A stretch of DNA of 34,768 nt from Sphaerisporangium sp. (GTDB lineage Bacteria; Actinomycetota; Actinomycetes; Streptosporangiales; Streptosporangiaceae): positions 1-34,768 of the forward strand of contig JAOPYI010000235.1 in the NCBI GenBank assembly GCA_025964675.1, written 5' to 3'. Shown here in pieces: positions 8,512 to 16,423 of this stretch (positions within the stretch are counted from its first letter, which is position 1; the number at the start of each line of letters is the position of its first letter). Made by a program: the position numbers and the translations under genes. Under the pieces are notes generated by a model, which was not told the origin of the DNA, did no database searches, and was given only the letters and a program-made list of their open reading frames with translations.

Positions 8512-9915
8512 TCATGAGTCGAAACCCACCCCAAGCCGGTCCAGCGTGCGGAGCCAGAGGTTGCGGCGGCCCTCGTGGGCGTCCGCTTGGGCGATGGACC
8601 AGCGGGTGAGCTGGATGACGCCCGACCGGAGCGGCTCGGGAGGGAAGGGCACAGGCTTCTCCCGTACCATCCGCAGCTCGGTGCGCTCGGTCGGCTCCCC
8701 GGACAGCAGGTCCAGCATCACGTTGGCGCCGAACCGCGTCGCGCCGACGCCGAGCCCGGTGTAGCCGGCGGCGTACGCCAGCCGCCCTCGGTGCGCCTTG
8801 CCGAAGAACGCGCTGAAGCGGCTGCACGTGTCGATCACACCGCCCCAGCGATGCGTGAACCGTACCCCGGCGAGCTGCGGGAACGTCGTGTAGAAGTGCG
8901 AGGCGAGCTTGGCGAAGGTCGCGTCGCGCTGCTCGTACTCCTCCTTGACGATGCCGCCGTTGTAGTACACCGCGTCGTACCCACCCCACAGGATGCGGTT
9001 GTCCGCCGTGAGCCGGTAGTAGTGGAACTGGTTGGCCCCGTCGCCGATGCCCTGCCGGTTGTGCCAGCCGATCGACGCGAGCTGGGCCGGGGTCAGCGGC
9101 TCGGTCACCAGCGCGTAGTCGTACACCGGCACCAGAAAGTTCTTCAGCCGTCCGAGCAGCGGCGGGAACACGCCCGTCCCGAGGGCCACCTTGCCCGCGC
9201 GCACCTTGGCGTGCGGGGTGGTCAGCTCGATGGCCGTCCCGTCGTCCCTGAGCCCGCGGACCGGGGTGCGCTCGTGGATCCGCACGCCCAGCGACAGGCA
9301 CGCCTCGCGCAGGCCCCACGCGAGCCGCGCGGGGTCGAGCATCGCGGAGCCGTCGCGGTCCCACTGCCCGCCCGCGTACGTCGGGGAGCGCACCTCGGCG
9401 CGGACCTGGTCCTGGTCGAGGACCCTCATGTCCATGCCGAGCTCGCGGGCGATCTCGGTGTCCTGCGCCATCGCGTCGAGCTGCCAGGGCTCCGTGGCCA
9501 CGTGCAGCTCGCCGGTGCGCTCGAAGGAGCAGCGGATGTCGTACCTCGCGACCGTCCGCTCGATCTCGTCGAGGTTCTCGCGGCCGAGCCGTACGAGCGT
9601 GGAGATCTGCTCGGGCCAGCGCGCGAGGCCGTTGCCGAGGCCGTGGGTGAGGCTCGCGACGCAGAAGCCGCCGTTGCGCCCCGAGGCGGCCCAGCCGATA
9701 CGCCTGCCTTCCAAAAGGATCACGTCGAGCGACGGGTCGCGTTCCTTGGCCATGAGGGCGGTCCACAGGCCGGAGAACCCGCCGCCGACCACGGCCAGGT
9801 CGGCGGCCGTGTCGTCGAAGAGCCGCCGCAACGGCTCGGGTTTGTCCGGACTTTCCAACCAGTACGGCTTACGTTCCGCGTCAGCCAATGCTTTCAGCGG
9901 ATCCACGAATTTCAC
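8512..9915 (-). CDS. FAD-dependent amine oxidoreductase (PuuB/DAO family)
   Basis: This 467-aa flavoprotein belongs to the D-amino-acid-oxidase-like family. A Rossmann dinucleotide motif DLAVVGGGFSGLWTA lies near residue 40, followed by an FAD-contacting GRRIGWAASGRNGGF segment and a C-terminal GYTGLGVGATRFGA loop. The GRNGGF pattern is characteristic of gamma-glutamylputrescine oxidase and related polyamine oxidases. It is the last gene of the polyamine transport run, 70 nt after potC, so oxidation of a polyamine or its conjugate to an aldehyde is the likely job, with the linked dehydrogenase taking the next step. The GTG at 9915 is given; a GTG at 9906 lies 10 nt after AGGA and may be the true start. 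No signal peptide is seen. Confidence 0.87.
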   Translation of the reverse strand: MKFVDPLKALADAERKPYWLESPDKPEPLRRLFDDTAADLAVVGGGFSGLWTALMAKERDPSLDVILLEGRRIGWAASGRNGGFCVASLTHGLGNGLARWPEQISTLVRLGRENLDEIERTVARYDIRCSFERTGELHVATEPWQLDAMAQDTEIARELGMDMRVLDQDQVRAEVRSPTYAGGQWDRDGSAMLDPARLAWGLREACLSLGVRIHERTPVRGLRDDGTAIELTTPHAKVRAGKVALGTGVFPPLLGRLKNFLVPVYDYALVTEPLTPAQLASIGWHNRQGIGDGANQFHYYRLTADNRILWGGYDAVYYNGGIVKEEYEQRDATFAKLASHFYTTFPQLAGVRFTHRWGGVIDTCSRFSAFFGKAHRGRLAYAAGYTGLGVGATRFGANVMLDLLSGEPTERTELRMVREKPVPFPPEPLRSGVIQLTRWSIAQADAHEGRRNLWLRTLDRLGVGFDS

Positions 9916-9939
9916 GTCCTAACGAACCATGTCCTGGAT

Positions 9940-9970
9940 CCCGGCTGGGAACGCTGTGGCCCCGGCCGGG
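9940..9970 (-). other. Intercistronic hairpin between potC and the FAD oxidase
   Basis: CCCGGCTGGG (9940-9949) pairs with CCCGGCCGGG (9961-9970), a 10-bp stem with one G-T mismatch (wobble on one strand) and an 11-nt loop. It fills much of the 70-nt gap after potC. No T-run follows on the transcribed strand, so it is more likely an mRNA-stability or partial attenuation element than a full terminator. Confidence 0.4.
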
Positions 9971-9985
9971 TCGTCATCTCCCGCG

Positions 9986-10849
9986 TCAGGTGCGGCGCCG
10001 GGAGGTCACCGTGTTGACCACGGCGATCGCCACGCCCACCGCGAAGATCAGCGTGCCGAGGATGTTGACCTGCGGAGGAACGCCGATCCGGACGGCGCCG
10101 TAGATCCACAGGGGAAAGGTGATGGTCGCGCCGCTGGTGAACTGGGTGATCACGAAGTCGTCGATCGACAGGGCGAACGCCAGCAGCGCGCCCGAGACGA
10201 CGCCCGGCAGGATCATCGGGAACGTGACCCGCCAGAACGTGATCCACGTCGAGGCGCCGAGGTCACGCGCCGCCTCCTCGATGGACCCGTCCAGGCCGAC
10301 CACCCGCGCCCGTACGGTCACCGCGACGAACGACACCGAGAACAGCACGTGCGCGAGCACGATCGTCATGTACCCCGTCTGCACGCCTAGGCTGATGAAC
10401 AGCGAGAGCAGCGAGGCGCCCATGACAAGCTCGGGCGAGGAGATCGCGGCGAACATGACCAGGTTGGTCGCGGCCTGGCCGCGGAAGCGGTAGCGGCCGA
10501 GGGCGATGCCCATCAGCGTGCCTAGCACGGTGGTCACCAGGGTCGCGAGCAGGGCGATGCTCAGCGAGTTGGTCACCGCGGTGGTGAGGTCCGGGTAGTC
10601 CCCGAGCCGCCCCCACCACTTGAAGGTGAAGCCCTGCCAGCTCACGTTGGACTTGCTCTTGGTGTCGTTGAAGCCGAACGCGATCATCACCGCGATCGGC
10701 GCGAACAGCCACAGAAGCACCACCCACGTGTAGCCGAACAGCAGGCGGTCGCCCCACCGGACGCGCCTGCGGCGTAGCGGGCCGACGGACGGCGTAACCT
10801 CGTCGGCCACGGCCTGCGGCGGTAGCGCTGGGCTGAGTGGTCCGCTCAT
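9986..10849 (-). CDS. potC: Polyamine ABC transporter permease, PotC-like
   Basis: This 287-aa inner-membrane permease has about six transmembrane segments, the first at about 37-58 (LFGYTWVVLLWLFAPIAVM). The cytoplasmic EAA loop reads EEAARDLGASTWITFWRVTFP, the docking site for the ATPase. The length and the C-terminal DDFVITQF segment are typical of PotC/YdcV-type spermidine/putrescine permeases. Its start overlaps the potB stop by four bases (ATGA, 10846-10849), indicating translational coupling. With PotB, PotA and PotD it completes an importer. Polyamine specificity comes from family resemblance and the neighbouring catabolic enzymes and is not proven by the sequence. Confidence 0.9.
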   Translation of the reverse strand: MSGPLSPALPPQAVADEVTPSVGPLRRRRVRWGDRLLFGYTWVVLLWLFAPIAVMIAFGFNDTKSKSNVSWQGFTFKWWGRLGDYPDLTTAVTNSLSIALLATLVTTVLGTLMGIALGRYRFRGQAATNLVMFAAISSPELVMGASLLSLFISLGVQTGYMTIVLAHVLFSVSFVAVTVRARVVGLDGSIEEAARDLGASTWITFWRVTFPMILPGVVSGALLAFALSIDDFVITQFTSGATITFPLWIYGAVRIGVPPQVNILGTLIFAVGVAIAVVNTVTSRRRT

Positions 10850-11700
10850 CGCGCCGCCGCCTCAAGGACGTTCTCGGTGCCGAGTGCCTTGGCGTAGACG
10901 AAGATGCCGATCAGCATCGCCGCCATCAGCGTGAAGGACAGGGCCGCGCCAGCCGGATAGTCGTTGTTCACGAGGTACTCCGTCTGGATGATGTTGCCGA
11001 TCATCGTGTTGGCGGGGCCGCCGAGGATGGAGGCGTTGACGTAGTCCGAGGTCATCGGGACGAAGGTCATCAGCACCCCGGCGAACACGCCGGGCAGCGA
11101 GAGCGGGAGCACGATCTTGGTGAACGAGTCGCGCCAGGTGGAGTACAGGTCGTACGAGGCCTCCACCACGCGGGGGTCGACCCGCTCCAGCGCGACGTAG
11201 ATCGGCAGGATCATGAACGGCAGGTAGTTGTAGGTGAGGCCGCCGACGACCGCGACCGTCGTCTGCAGGACGTGGAAGTCGGCCGGCACCAGCCCTATGT
11301 CCTTCAGGGGCTGGAGCAGGATGCCGTCGTCGGCGAGCAGGAACTTCCACGACACGGTGCGAAGCACGAACGACACGAAGAAGGGCAGCAGGACGAGCAG
11401 CAGGTACGTCGACTTGCGCGCGCCGCCCTTGAACGCGATCCAGTAGGCCACCGGATACGCCAGCGCGATCGTCAGCAACGTCCCCGCCAGGCCGTAGCCG
11501 GCGGACCGGAGGAACTGCGTCTTGTACTGGAGCAGCGCGTCGGCGAAGTTGGCGAGGCGGAACGTCTGGACGAAGCCGTTGACGACGTCGCCCTCCTGCG
11601 TGGAGACCGAGGCCATGAACACCAGCGGCACCACGAGGAAGATCACCAACCACAGCCCACCTGGCAGGATGAGAAGGTACGGCGCGATCTTGCGTCTCAT
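10846..11700 (-). CDS. potB: Polyamine ABC transporter permease, PotB-like
   Basis: This 284-aa permease opens with a transmembrane helix (PYLLILPGGLWLVIFLVVPLV) and has about six helices in all. Its EAA-type coupling loop is VVEASYDLYSTWRDSFTKIVLPLSLPG, with a Ser-Tyr substitution where Ala-Arg is usual. It resembles PotB/YdcU-type polyamine permeases. The start at 11700 lies 4 nt after the binding-protein stop and its end overlaps potC, so the genes are tightly packed as one transcription unit. It should pair with PotC in the membrane. Confidence 0.9.
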   Translation of the reverse strand: MRRKIAPYLLILPGGLWLVIFLVVPLVFMASVSTQEGDVVNGFVQTFRLANFADALLQYKTQFLRSAGYGLAGTLLTIALAYPVAYWIAFKGGARKSTYLLLVLLPFFVSFVLRTVSWKFLLADDGILLQPLKDIGLVPADFHVLQTTVAVVGGLTYNYLPFMILPIYVALERVDPRVVEASYDLYSTWRDSFTKIVLPLSLPGVFAGVLMTFVPMTSDYVNASILGGPANTMIGNIIQTEYLVNNDYPAGAALSFTLMAAMLIGIFVYAKALGTENVLEAAAR

Positions 11701-11704
11701 GGTC

Positions 11705-12967
11705 CTAGCCTTGGGTGATCGGCTGGAAGATTCCCTCGAAGACCTTCTCCTCGGCGGGCGTCAGGGTCCTGTAGGAGCGCAGCCTGGCCATGTCGGACTC
11801 GGAGGGGTAGATCAGCGGGCTGGCCGCCATGAGCTCCAGCGACTTCTTCTCGGCCCCGGTCGCCTTGTCGGCCTCGGCCTTGACGAGCTGCTGGGTGGAG
11901 GGCACCGGGGTGATGTAGGTGATGTACTTCGCCAGCGTGGCCGCGACCTCGGGCTGGTAGACGTAGTTCATCATGGCGAGCGCGTCGACCGGGTTCTGGG
12001 CGGTCTTCGGGATGCACATGTTGTCGGTCCAGATGTTGCCGCCCTCTTCAGGGACGACGAACTTCAGGTTCTGCCCCTCGGCGACCTGCTGGTAGATGTC
12101 GCCGGACCAGGCCATGCAGATCCAGATGTCACCGCGGACCAGCGCGTCCACATAGTCATTTTCATAATATTTCCTGACAATTCCGGCGTCGCGCTGTTCC
12201 TGGAGCTTCTGCCCGGCCTTCTCCCAGTCGGCCTGGACCGACTTGTCGGGGTCGATCCCCAGCAGGAACATTCCGAAGTTCGCGATCTCCTGGCTGTCGA
12301 GGAGCATCCCGACCTTGCCTTTGTACTTCGGGTTCCAGAGCTCCTTGATGCTCGTGATGTCCCCGTTGACATACTTCGGGTTGTACGCGATCCCCGTCAG
12401 GCCCGACTGCCACGGAACGGTGTAGGTGTTCTTCGGGTCGTACGACGGGTTCTTGTACTTCGCTCCCGCGTTGGCGGCGAAGTTCGGCAGCTTTGAGTGG
12501 TCGAGCGGCACGAGGTACCCGAGCGCGATCGCGCGGCCGAGCTGGATGCCGTTGGTCATGACCATCAGGTCGTAACCGATGTCCTGCCCGGCGGCGAGCT
12601 GCGGCTGGATCTTGCCGAACCAGGTGGAGTTGTCCTGGATGGCCTCCTGGTAGGTCACCTTGATCCCGGTGTCCTTGGTGAACTTCTCCAGGGTCGGGTA
12701 CTTCTTGCCATCTTTGTCGATGTAGAGGGGCCAGTTGGCGAAGCGGACGGTGCCGTTCTTCTTCTTGTCGGCCCAGTAGCCGGCGGCGGCGCTCGCCTTC
12801 GGGGGGGCGACCTTCTTCCCCTGGACACCGCAGGCGGCGAGTCCGAGGGCCGCGGCGGACACGCCCGCCACGCGAAGGGCGTCACGGCGAGTGATGCCGA
12901 AGCCGTCACGGCCCCGGCTCTGGGTCAGGCCGCGCAGGAACGCGAGGTCACGAGGAGGGTTGGTCAT
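11705..12967 (-). CDS. potD: Polyamine-binding lipoprotein, PotD-like
   Basis: This 420-aa extracytoplasmic solute-binding protein has an N-terminal signal combining a twin-arginine motif (TRRDALR, about 27-32) with a hydrophobic stretch and a lipobox LAAC, lipidated at C46. It is therefore probably a Tat-exported lipoprotein on the outer face of the membrane. The mature part has the features of polyamine-binding proteins: RFANWPLYID near the start, then YDLMVMTNG, VPWQSGLTGIAYNP and MAWSGDIYQ. The ATG at 12967 begins 8 nt after the potA stop and lacks a good Shine-Dalgarno; a TTG at 12979 is an alternative. Putrescine or spermidine is the probable ligand given the neighbours. Confidence 0.9.
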   Translation of the reverse strand: MTNPPRDLAFLRGLTQSRGRDGFGITRRDALRVAGVSAAALGLAACGVQGKKVAPPKASAAAGYWADKKKNGTVRFANWPLYIDKDGKKYPTLEKFTKDTGIKVTYQEAIQDNSTWFGKIQPQLAAGQDIGYDLMVMTNGIQLGRAIALGYLVPLDHSKLPNFAANAGAKYKNPSYDPKNTYTVPWQSGLTGIAYNPKYVNGDITSIKELWNPKYKGKVGMLLDSQEIANFGMFLLGIDPDKSVQADWEKAGQKLQEQRDAGIVRKYYENDYVDALVRGDIWICMAWSGDIYQQVAEGQNLKFVVPEEGGNIWTDNMCIPKTAQNPVDALAMMNYVYQPEVAATLAKYITYITPVPSTQQLVKAEADKATGAEKKSLELMAASPLIYPSESDMARLRSYRTLTPAEEKVFEGIFQPITQG

Positions 12968-12975
12968 GAGGTGGT

Positions 12976-14127
12976 TCAACTTCCAATCGCGTACGAGTGT
13001 TGCGGCTGCCACGACAGCCAGACGGAGTCACCGCGCTCCGCCGTGATGCTGCTGTCCCTGGCGTTCTGCTCGAAGACCGTGAACTCGGCACCACCCGCGA
13101 GGTTCACGGCATAGCTGTTGTAGGTGCCGAGGTAGACGACCTCGGCCACGGTGCCGCGTACGGCGCTGAGGTCGGCGCCCGGCTCCTCGTGCGAGATCCG
13201 GATCTTCTCCGGCCGCACGGTGACCTCGACCGCACCACCCTCCAGGGTCCCGTCGGCCACCGGCACCAGCACCCGGTCGCGATCCCCGACCCTGATCGTC
13301 GCCGTGCCGCCGCTGACCGCCTCGGCCGTACCGCTCAGCAGGTTGGAAGTGCCGATGAACCCCGCGACGAACTTGGTCGCCGGCCGCTCGTAGATCTCCC
13401 TGGGCCCGGCGAGCTGTTCGACCAGGCCGTCGTTCATGACCGCGATACGGTCGCTCATGGTGAGCGCCTCGTTCTGGTCGTGGGTGACGTAGACGAACGT
13501 GATCCCGACCTCGCGCTGGATCCTCTTCAGCTCGATCTGCATCGCCTGGCGGAGCTTGAGGTCGAGCGCGCCAAGGGGCTCGTCGAGCAGGAGCGCCCGG
13601 GGGTTGTTGACCAGGGCCCGCGCGAGCGCGACCCGTTGCTGCTGGCCACCCGACATCTCACGCGGGCGCCGCTTCTCGCGACCGGTGAGGGCCACGATCT
13701 CCAGCATCTCCCCGACCCGCCGCTTGATCTCCTGGTCGGGTACGCGCTTGCGCCGCAACCCGAACGCGACGTTCTCCCAGACGTTCATGTGGGGGAAGAG
13801 AGCGTAGGACTGGAAGACCATGTTCACGTCGCGCTTGTTCGGCGGTACGTCGGTCACGTCCTGTCCGTGCAGCCGTACGGTGCCCCGTGTGGGGTCCTCG
13901 AACCCGGCGATCATCCGCATGGTGGTGGTCTTGCCACAGCCTGACGGGCCGAGCATGGAGAAGAACTCGCCCTCGGTGATCGCCAGGCTGACTCCCTTGA
14001 CCGCCTGTACGACCTCACCGTGCGCTTGGTATTCCTTGACGACCCCGTCGAGCTCGATGGCGGGCACCGGGGAGATGTCGGAGGCGGCCGCGACGGCCGC
14101 CTCCTTGCCCGCCTGGGTTTCGATCAT
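12976..14127 (-). CDS. potA: Polyamine ABC transporter ATPase, PotA-like
   Basis: This 383-aa ATPase energises the importer from the cytoplasmic face. It has Walker A GPSGCGKTT (60-68), Q-loop VFQSYALFPH, signature MSGGQQQR (158-165), Walker B ALLLDEP (178-184) and the H-loop THDQNEA. The C-terminal third (about 265-383) is the TOBE/OB-type regulatory domain of the PotA/MalK class, with VTVRPEKIRI. The ATG at 14127 lacks a strong Shine-Dalgarno. It follows the aldehyde dehydrogenase gene by 55 nt, a gap that contains a copy of a short direct repeat. Confidence 0.92.
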   Translation of the reverse strand: MIETQAGKEAAVAAASDISPVPAIELDGVVKEYQAHGEVVQAVKGVSLAITEGEFFSMLGPSGCGKTTTMRMIAGFEDPTRGTVRLHGQDVTDVPPNKRDVNMVFQSYALFPHMNVWENVAFGLRRKRVPDQEIKRRVGEMLEIVALTGREKRRPREMSGGQQQRVALARALVNNPRALLLDEPLGALDLKLRQAMQIELKRIQREVGITFVYVTHDQNEALTMSDRIAVMNDGLVEQLAGPREIYERPATKFVAGFIGTSNLLSGTAEAVSGGTATIRVGDRDRVLVPVADGTLEGGAVEVTVRPEKIRISHEEPGADLSAVRGTVAEVVYLGTYNSYAVNLAGGAEFTVFEQNARDSSITAERGDSVWLSWQPQHSYAIGS

Positions 14128-14161
14128 TCCAGGCTATCCCTCTTCTATGTCGGCAGCCGCG

Positions 14162-14203
14162 CGCCGATGTAGTGCATATGTGTCATTCGCCGATGTAGTG
14201 CAT
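14162..14203. repeat. 16-bp direct repeat at the end of the aldehyde dehydrogenase gene
   Basis: The sequence CGCCGATGTAGTGCAT occurs at 14162-14177 and again at 14188-14203, offset by 26 bp. The second copy encodes the final HYIG residues of the dehydrogenase; the first lies just past its stop codon. This looks like a small tandem duplication or slippage event at the gene end rather than a protein-binding site, though a regulatory role is not excluded. Confidence 0.6.
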
Positions 14204-15616
14204 GACGTGCTTGACGCGGGTGTAGTCGTGGAGGCCGAAGACCGACAGGTCCTTGCCGTAGCCCGAGTGCTTGAAGCCTCCGTGCGGCATCTCGGAGACG
14301 AACGGGATGTGGGTGTTCACCCACACCACGCCGAAGTCCAGCCGCCCGGACATGCGCATCGCCCGGCCGTGGTCGGAGGTCCACACCGATGCCGACAGGC
14401 CGTACTTCACGTCGTTGGCCTTGGCGGTGGCCTCGGCCTCGTCCGCGAAGGTCTGCACCGTGATGACCGGCCCGAACACCTCGGTCTGGATCATCTCGTC
14501 ATCCTGTTGGAGGCCGTCGACGACGGTCGGCTCGAACAGGAAGCCCTTCTCGCCGATTCGCCTGCCGCCGGTGATCACCTTCGCGTGGCCGGGCACCCGC
14601 TCGAGGAAGCCCTCGACACGGGCGAGCTGGTTGGCGTTGTTGAGCGGGCCGTAGTAGGCGTCCTCGGTGTCCAGCCCGCCGGTCCTGGTCGCCGCGGCGG
14701 CCTCGGCCAGCGCCACCACGAACGGCTCATGGATGCTCTCGTGGACGAGCACGCGGCAGGCCGCCGTGCAGTCCTGCCCGGCGTTGTAGAAGCCCGCGCC
14801 TGCGATGGCCTCGGCGACCGCGCCGATGTTCTTGACGTCGTCGAACACGACGACCGGCGCCTTGCCGCCGAGCTCTAGGTGGACCCGTTTGAGATCGTCG
14901 GCCGCCGACTTGGCGACCTGCACGCCCGCGCCGACCGAGCCGGTGATGGCGACCATCGACGCGGCCGGGTGGCTCACGACCCTGGCGCCGGTCTCCCTGT
15001 CGCCGACGACGACGTTGAAGACACCCGCGGGGAGGATCTCGCCCATGATCTCGGCGAGCTTCACCGTGGAGACGGGGGTGGTGTCGGAGGGCTTGAGTAC
15101 CACCGTGTTGCCGGCGGCCAGCGCCGGGGCAATCTTCCAGACCGCCATCATCATGGGGTAGTTCCACGGGGTGACCTGTCCCACGACGCCGATCGGCTCG
15201 TGCCGGATCACCGAAGTGTGGTCGGCGAGGAACTCGCCGGAGGTCGGGCCCTCGAGCGTACGCGCGGCACCCGCGAAGAAGCGGAAGTGGTCGGCCGCCG
15301 GCGGGATCTCGTCCTCGGCCATGCGCGCACGGGGCTTACCCGTGTTGAGGCACTCCGCCTCGACAAGCTCCTCGCCCCGTGCTTCGATGGCGTCAGCGAT
15401 CTTCAACAGGTAACCGGCGCGCTCGCCCGGCGTCGTCCGCCCCCACGACTCGAACGCGGCGACCGCCGCGGCGTAGGCTGCGTCGACGTCCTCCTGCCCG
15501 GAGACGGGCGCCTGGAGGTAGACCTCCCCGGTGCTCGGGTCGATCACGTCGGAGAATTGGCCGCTCCTGGCGTCCGCAAGCTCACCGTTGATGAAGTTCT
15601 GCAGACGGGTGGTCAA
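14183..15616 (-). CDS. Aldehyde dehydrogenase (gamma-aminobutyraldehyde dehydrogenase-like)
   Basis: This 477-aa NAD(P)-dependent aldehyde dehydrogenase has the general base E248 (LELGGKAP), catalytic C283 (NAGQDCTAACRV), cofactor-binding TPWNYP and KPSDTTP, and the TGSVGAG nucleotide loop. The N-terminus FINGELADARSG and the C-terminus DYTRVKHVMHYIG resemble 4-aminobutyraldehyde dehydrogenases (PatD/Prr), which convert 4-aminobutanal from putrescine to GABA. The TTG start at 15616 is well supported by GAGGAGG six nt upstream. It is the promoter-proximal gene of the potADBC-oxidase run and is divergent from the Lrp-type regulator, which probably controls it. A broader substrate range is possible. 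Confidence 0.92.
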   Translation of the reverse strand: MTTRLQNFINGELADARSGQFSDVIDPSTGEVYLQAPVSGQEDVDAAYAAAVAAFESWGRTTPGERAGYLLKIADAIEARGEELVEAECLNTGKPRARMAEDEIPPAADHFRFFAGAARTLEGPTSGEFLADHTSVIRHEPIGVVGQVTPWNYPMMMAVWKIAPALAAGNTVVLKPSDTTPVSTVKLAEIMGEILPAGVFNVVVGDRETGARVVSHPAASMVAITGSVGAGVQVAKSAADDLKRVHLELGGKAPVVVFDDVKNIGAVAEAIAGAGFYNAGQDCTAACRVLVHESIHEPFVVALAEAAAATRTGGLDTEDAYYGPLNNANQLARVEGFLERVPGHAKVITGGRRIGEKGFLFEPTVVDGLQQDDEMIQTEVFGPVITVQTFADEAEATAKANDVKYGLSASVWTSDHGRAMRMSGRLDFGVVWVNTHIPFVSEMPHGGFKHSGYGKDLSVFGLHDYTRVKHVMHYIGE

Positions 15617-15880
15617 CGTTGACCTCCTCGTGAGGTGGCTGAGTTGTCGCGACTCTGACAGAGGTCAGACGGGACGACAAGGGATTTCGTCGCGAATATA
15701 TCAAATTGCTACGAAATCGCTTGACAGAGGACCATGAACTGACAACATGTCGCACCAGGACGGCAACATGGCGGGAACGGCCCCGTAACCCCTTTGCGGT
15801 ACGCGACATGGTGCCAGGTCTGCCGGGCCGGAGGGGTGCTTCCGCAGGAGCCGACGGGGTGCTAGGGAGGACACAGCCAG
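15617..15880. promoter_or_regulatory. Divergent control region between the dehydrogenase operon and the Lrp gene
   Basis: This 264-bp region must hold both promoters. It contains the near-perfect palindrome CTCTGACAGAG (15653-15663). TGACAGAGG occurs twice, at 15656-15664 and 15722-15730, 66 bp apart, and an AT-rich patch around 15694-15712 contrasts with the GC-rich surroundings. A TTGACA at 15721-15726 could be a -35 for the regulator, but the -10 at the right spacing is poor. On the other strand TATATT near 15697-15702 could be a -10 for the dehydrogenase operon. The repeats are candidate Lrp-family operators; that role is inferred from position. Confidence 0.4.
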
Positions 15881-16381
15881 ATGACGACGCCGCCGAAGGC
15901 GCGACGGGAGAACAACCACGACGCCAAGCCGGGTCCGGTGGTTCTGGACGAGATCTCCAAGCAGATCATCGAGGAGCTGCAGGCGGACGGCCGTAAGCCG
16001 TACGCCGCCATAGGCAAGGCCGTGGGGCTGTCCGAGGCTGCGGTGCGCCAGCGCGTGCAGCGCCTTCTGGACACCGGAGTGATGCAGATCGTCGCCGTCA
16101 CCGACCCGCTCACGCTGGGCTTCCCCCGGCAGGCGATGATCGGCATCAAGTGCGAAGGCGATTTGGAGATGGTCGCCGACAAGCTGTCGTCCATCGACGA
16201 GATCGACTACGTCGTCCTCACGGCCGGCTCGCTCGACATCATGGTCGAGGTCGTCTGCGAGGGCGACAAGCACCTCCTGGAGATCCTCGGCAAGATCCGC
16301 GCCATCCCGACGGTCCGCGCCACCGAAACGTTCGTCTACCTGAAACTACGCAAACAGACCTACTCCTGGGGCACCCGCTGA
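15881..16381 (+). CDS. Lrp/AsnC family transcriptional regulator
   Basis: This 166-aa regulator has an N-terminal winged helix-turn-helix (about 20-72; LDEISKQIIEELQADGR then AIGKAVGLSEAAVRQRVQRL) and a C-terminal RAM ligand-binding and oligomerisation domain (about 85-160; IGIKCEGDLEMVADKL, LTAGSLDIMVEV). The start has GGAGG 10 nt upstream. An N-terminal basic tail (PKARRENNHDAK) precedes the DNA-binding domain. It is divergent from the polyamine operon, the usual arrangement for a local ligand-sensing regulator, so it probably responds to a polyamine or its breakdown product. That ligand is inference. Confidence 0.92.
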   Translation: MTTPPKARRENNHDAKPGPVVLDEISKQIIEELQADGRKPYAAIGKAVGLSEAAVRQRVQRLLDTGVMQIVAVTDPLTLGFPRQAMIGIKCEGDLEMVADKLSSIDEIDYVVLTAGSLDIMVEVVCEGDKHLLEILGKIRAIPTVRATETFVYLKLRKQTYSWGTR

Positions 16382-16388
16382 CCCGTTC

Positions 16389-16423
16389 AGCCGTCCCCCG
16401 GCGCCGCTCTGGGGCGGCCGGCT
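16389..16423. terminator. Possible bidirectional terminator between lrp-type gene and DivIVA-repeat gene
   Basis: AGCCG (16389-16393) pairs with CGGCT (16419-16423), and CCCC (16395-16398) can pair inside with GGGG (16411-16414), with an internal bulge. It sits in the 40-bp gap between two convergent genes and touches the stop codon of the minus-strand gene. There is no T-run, so the call is weak. Confidence 0.3.

Noticed and set aside
5974-8517. 847-aa plus-strand frame opposite the ligase fusion
   Set aside because: Shadow of the fusion gene; His/Arg/Val-rich with no domain signature, while the minus strand has clear GCS2 and ATP-grasp motifs.
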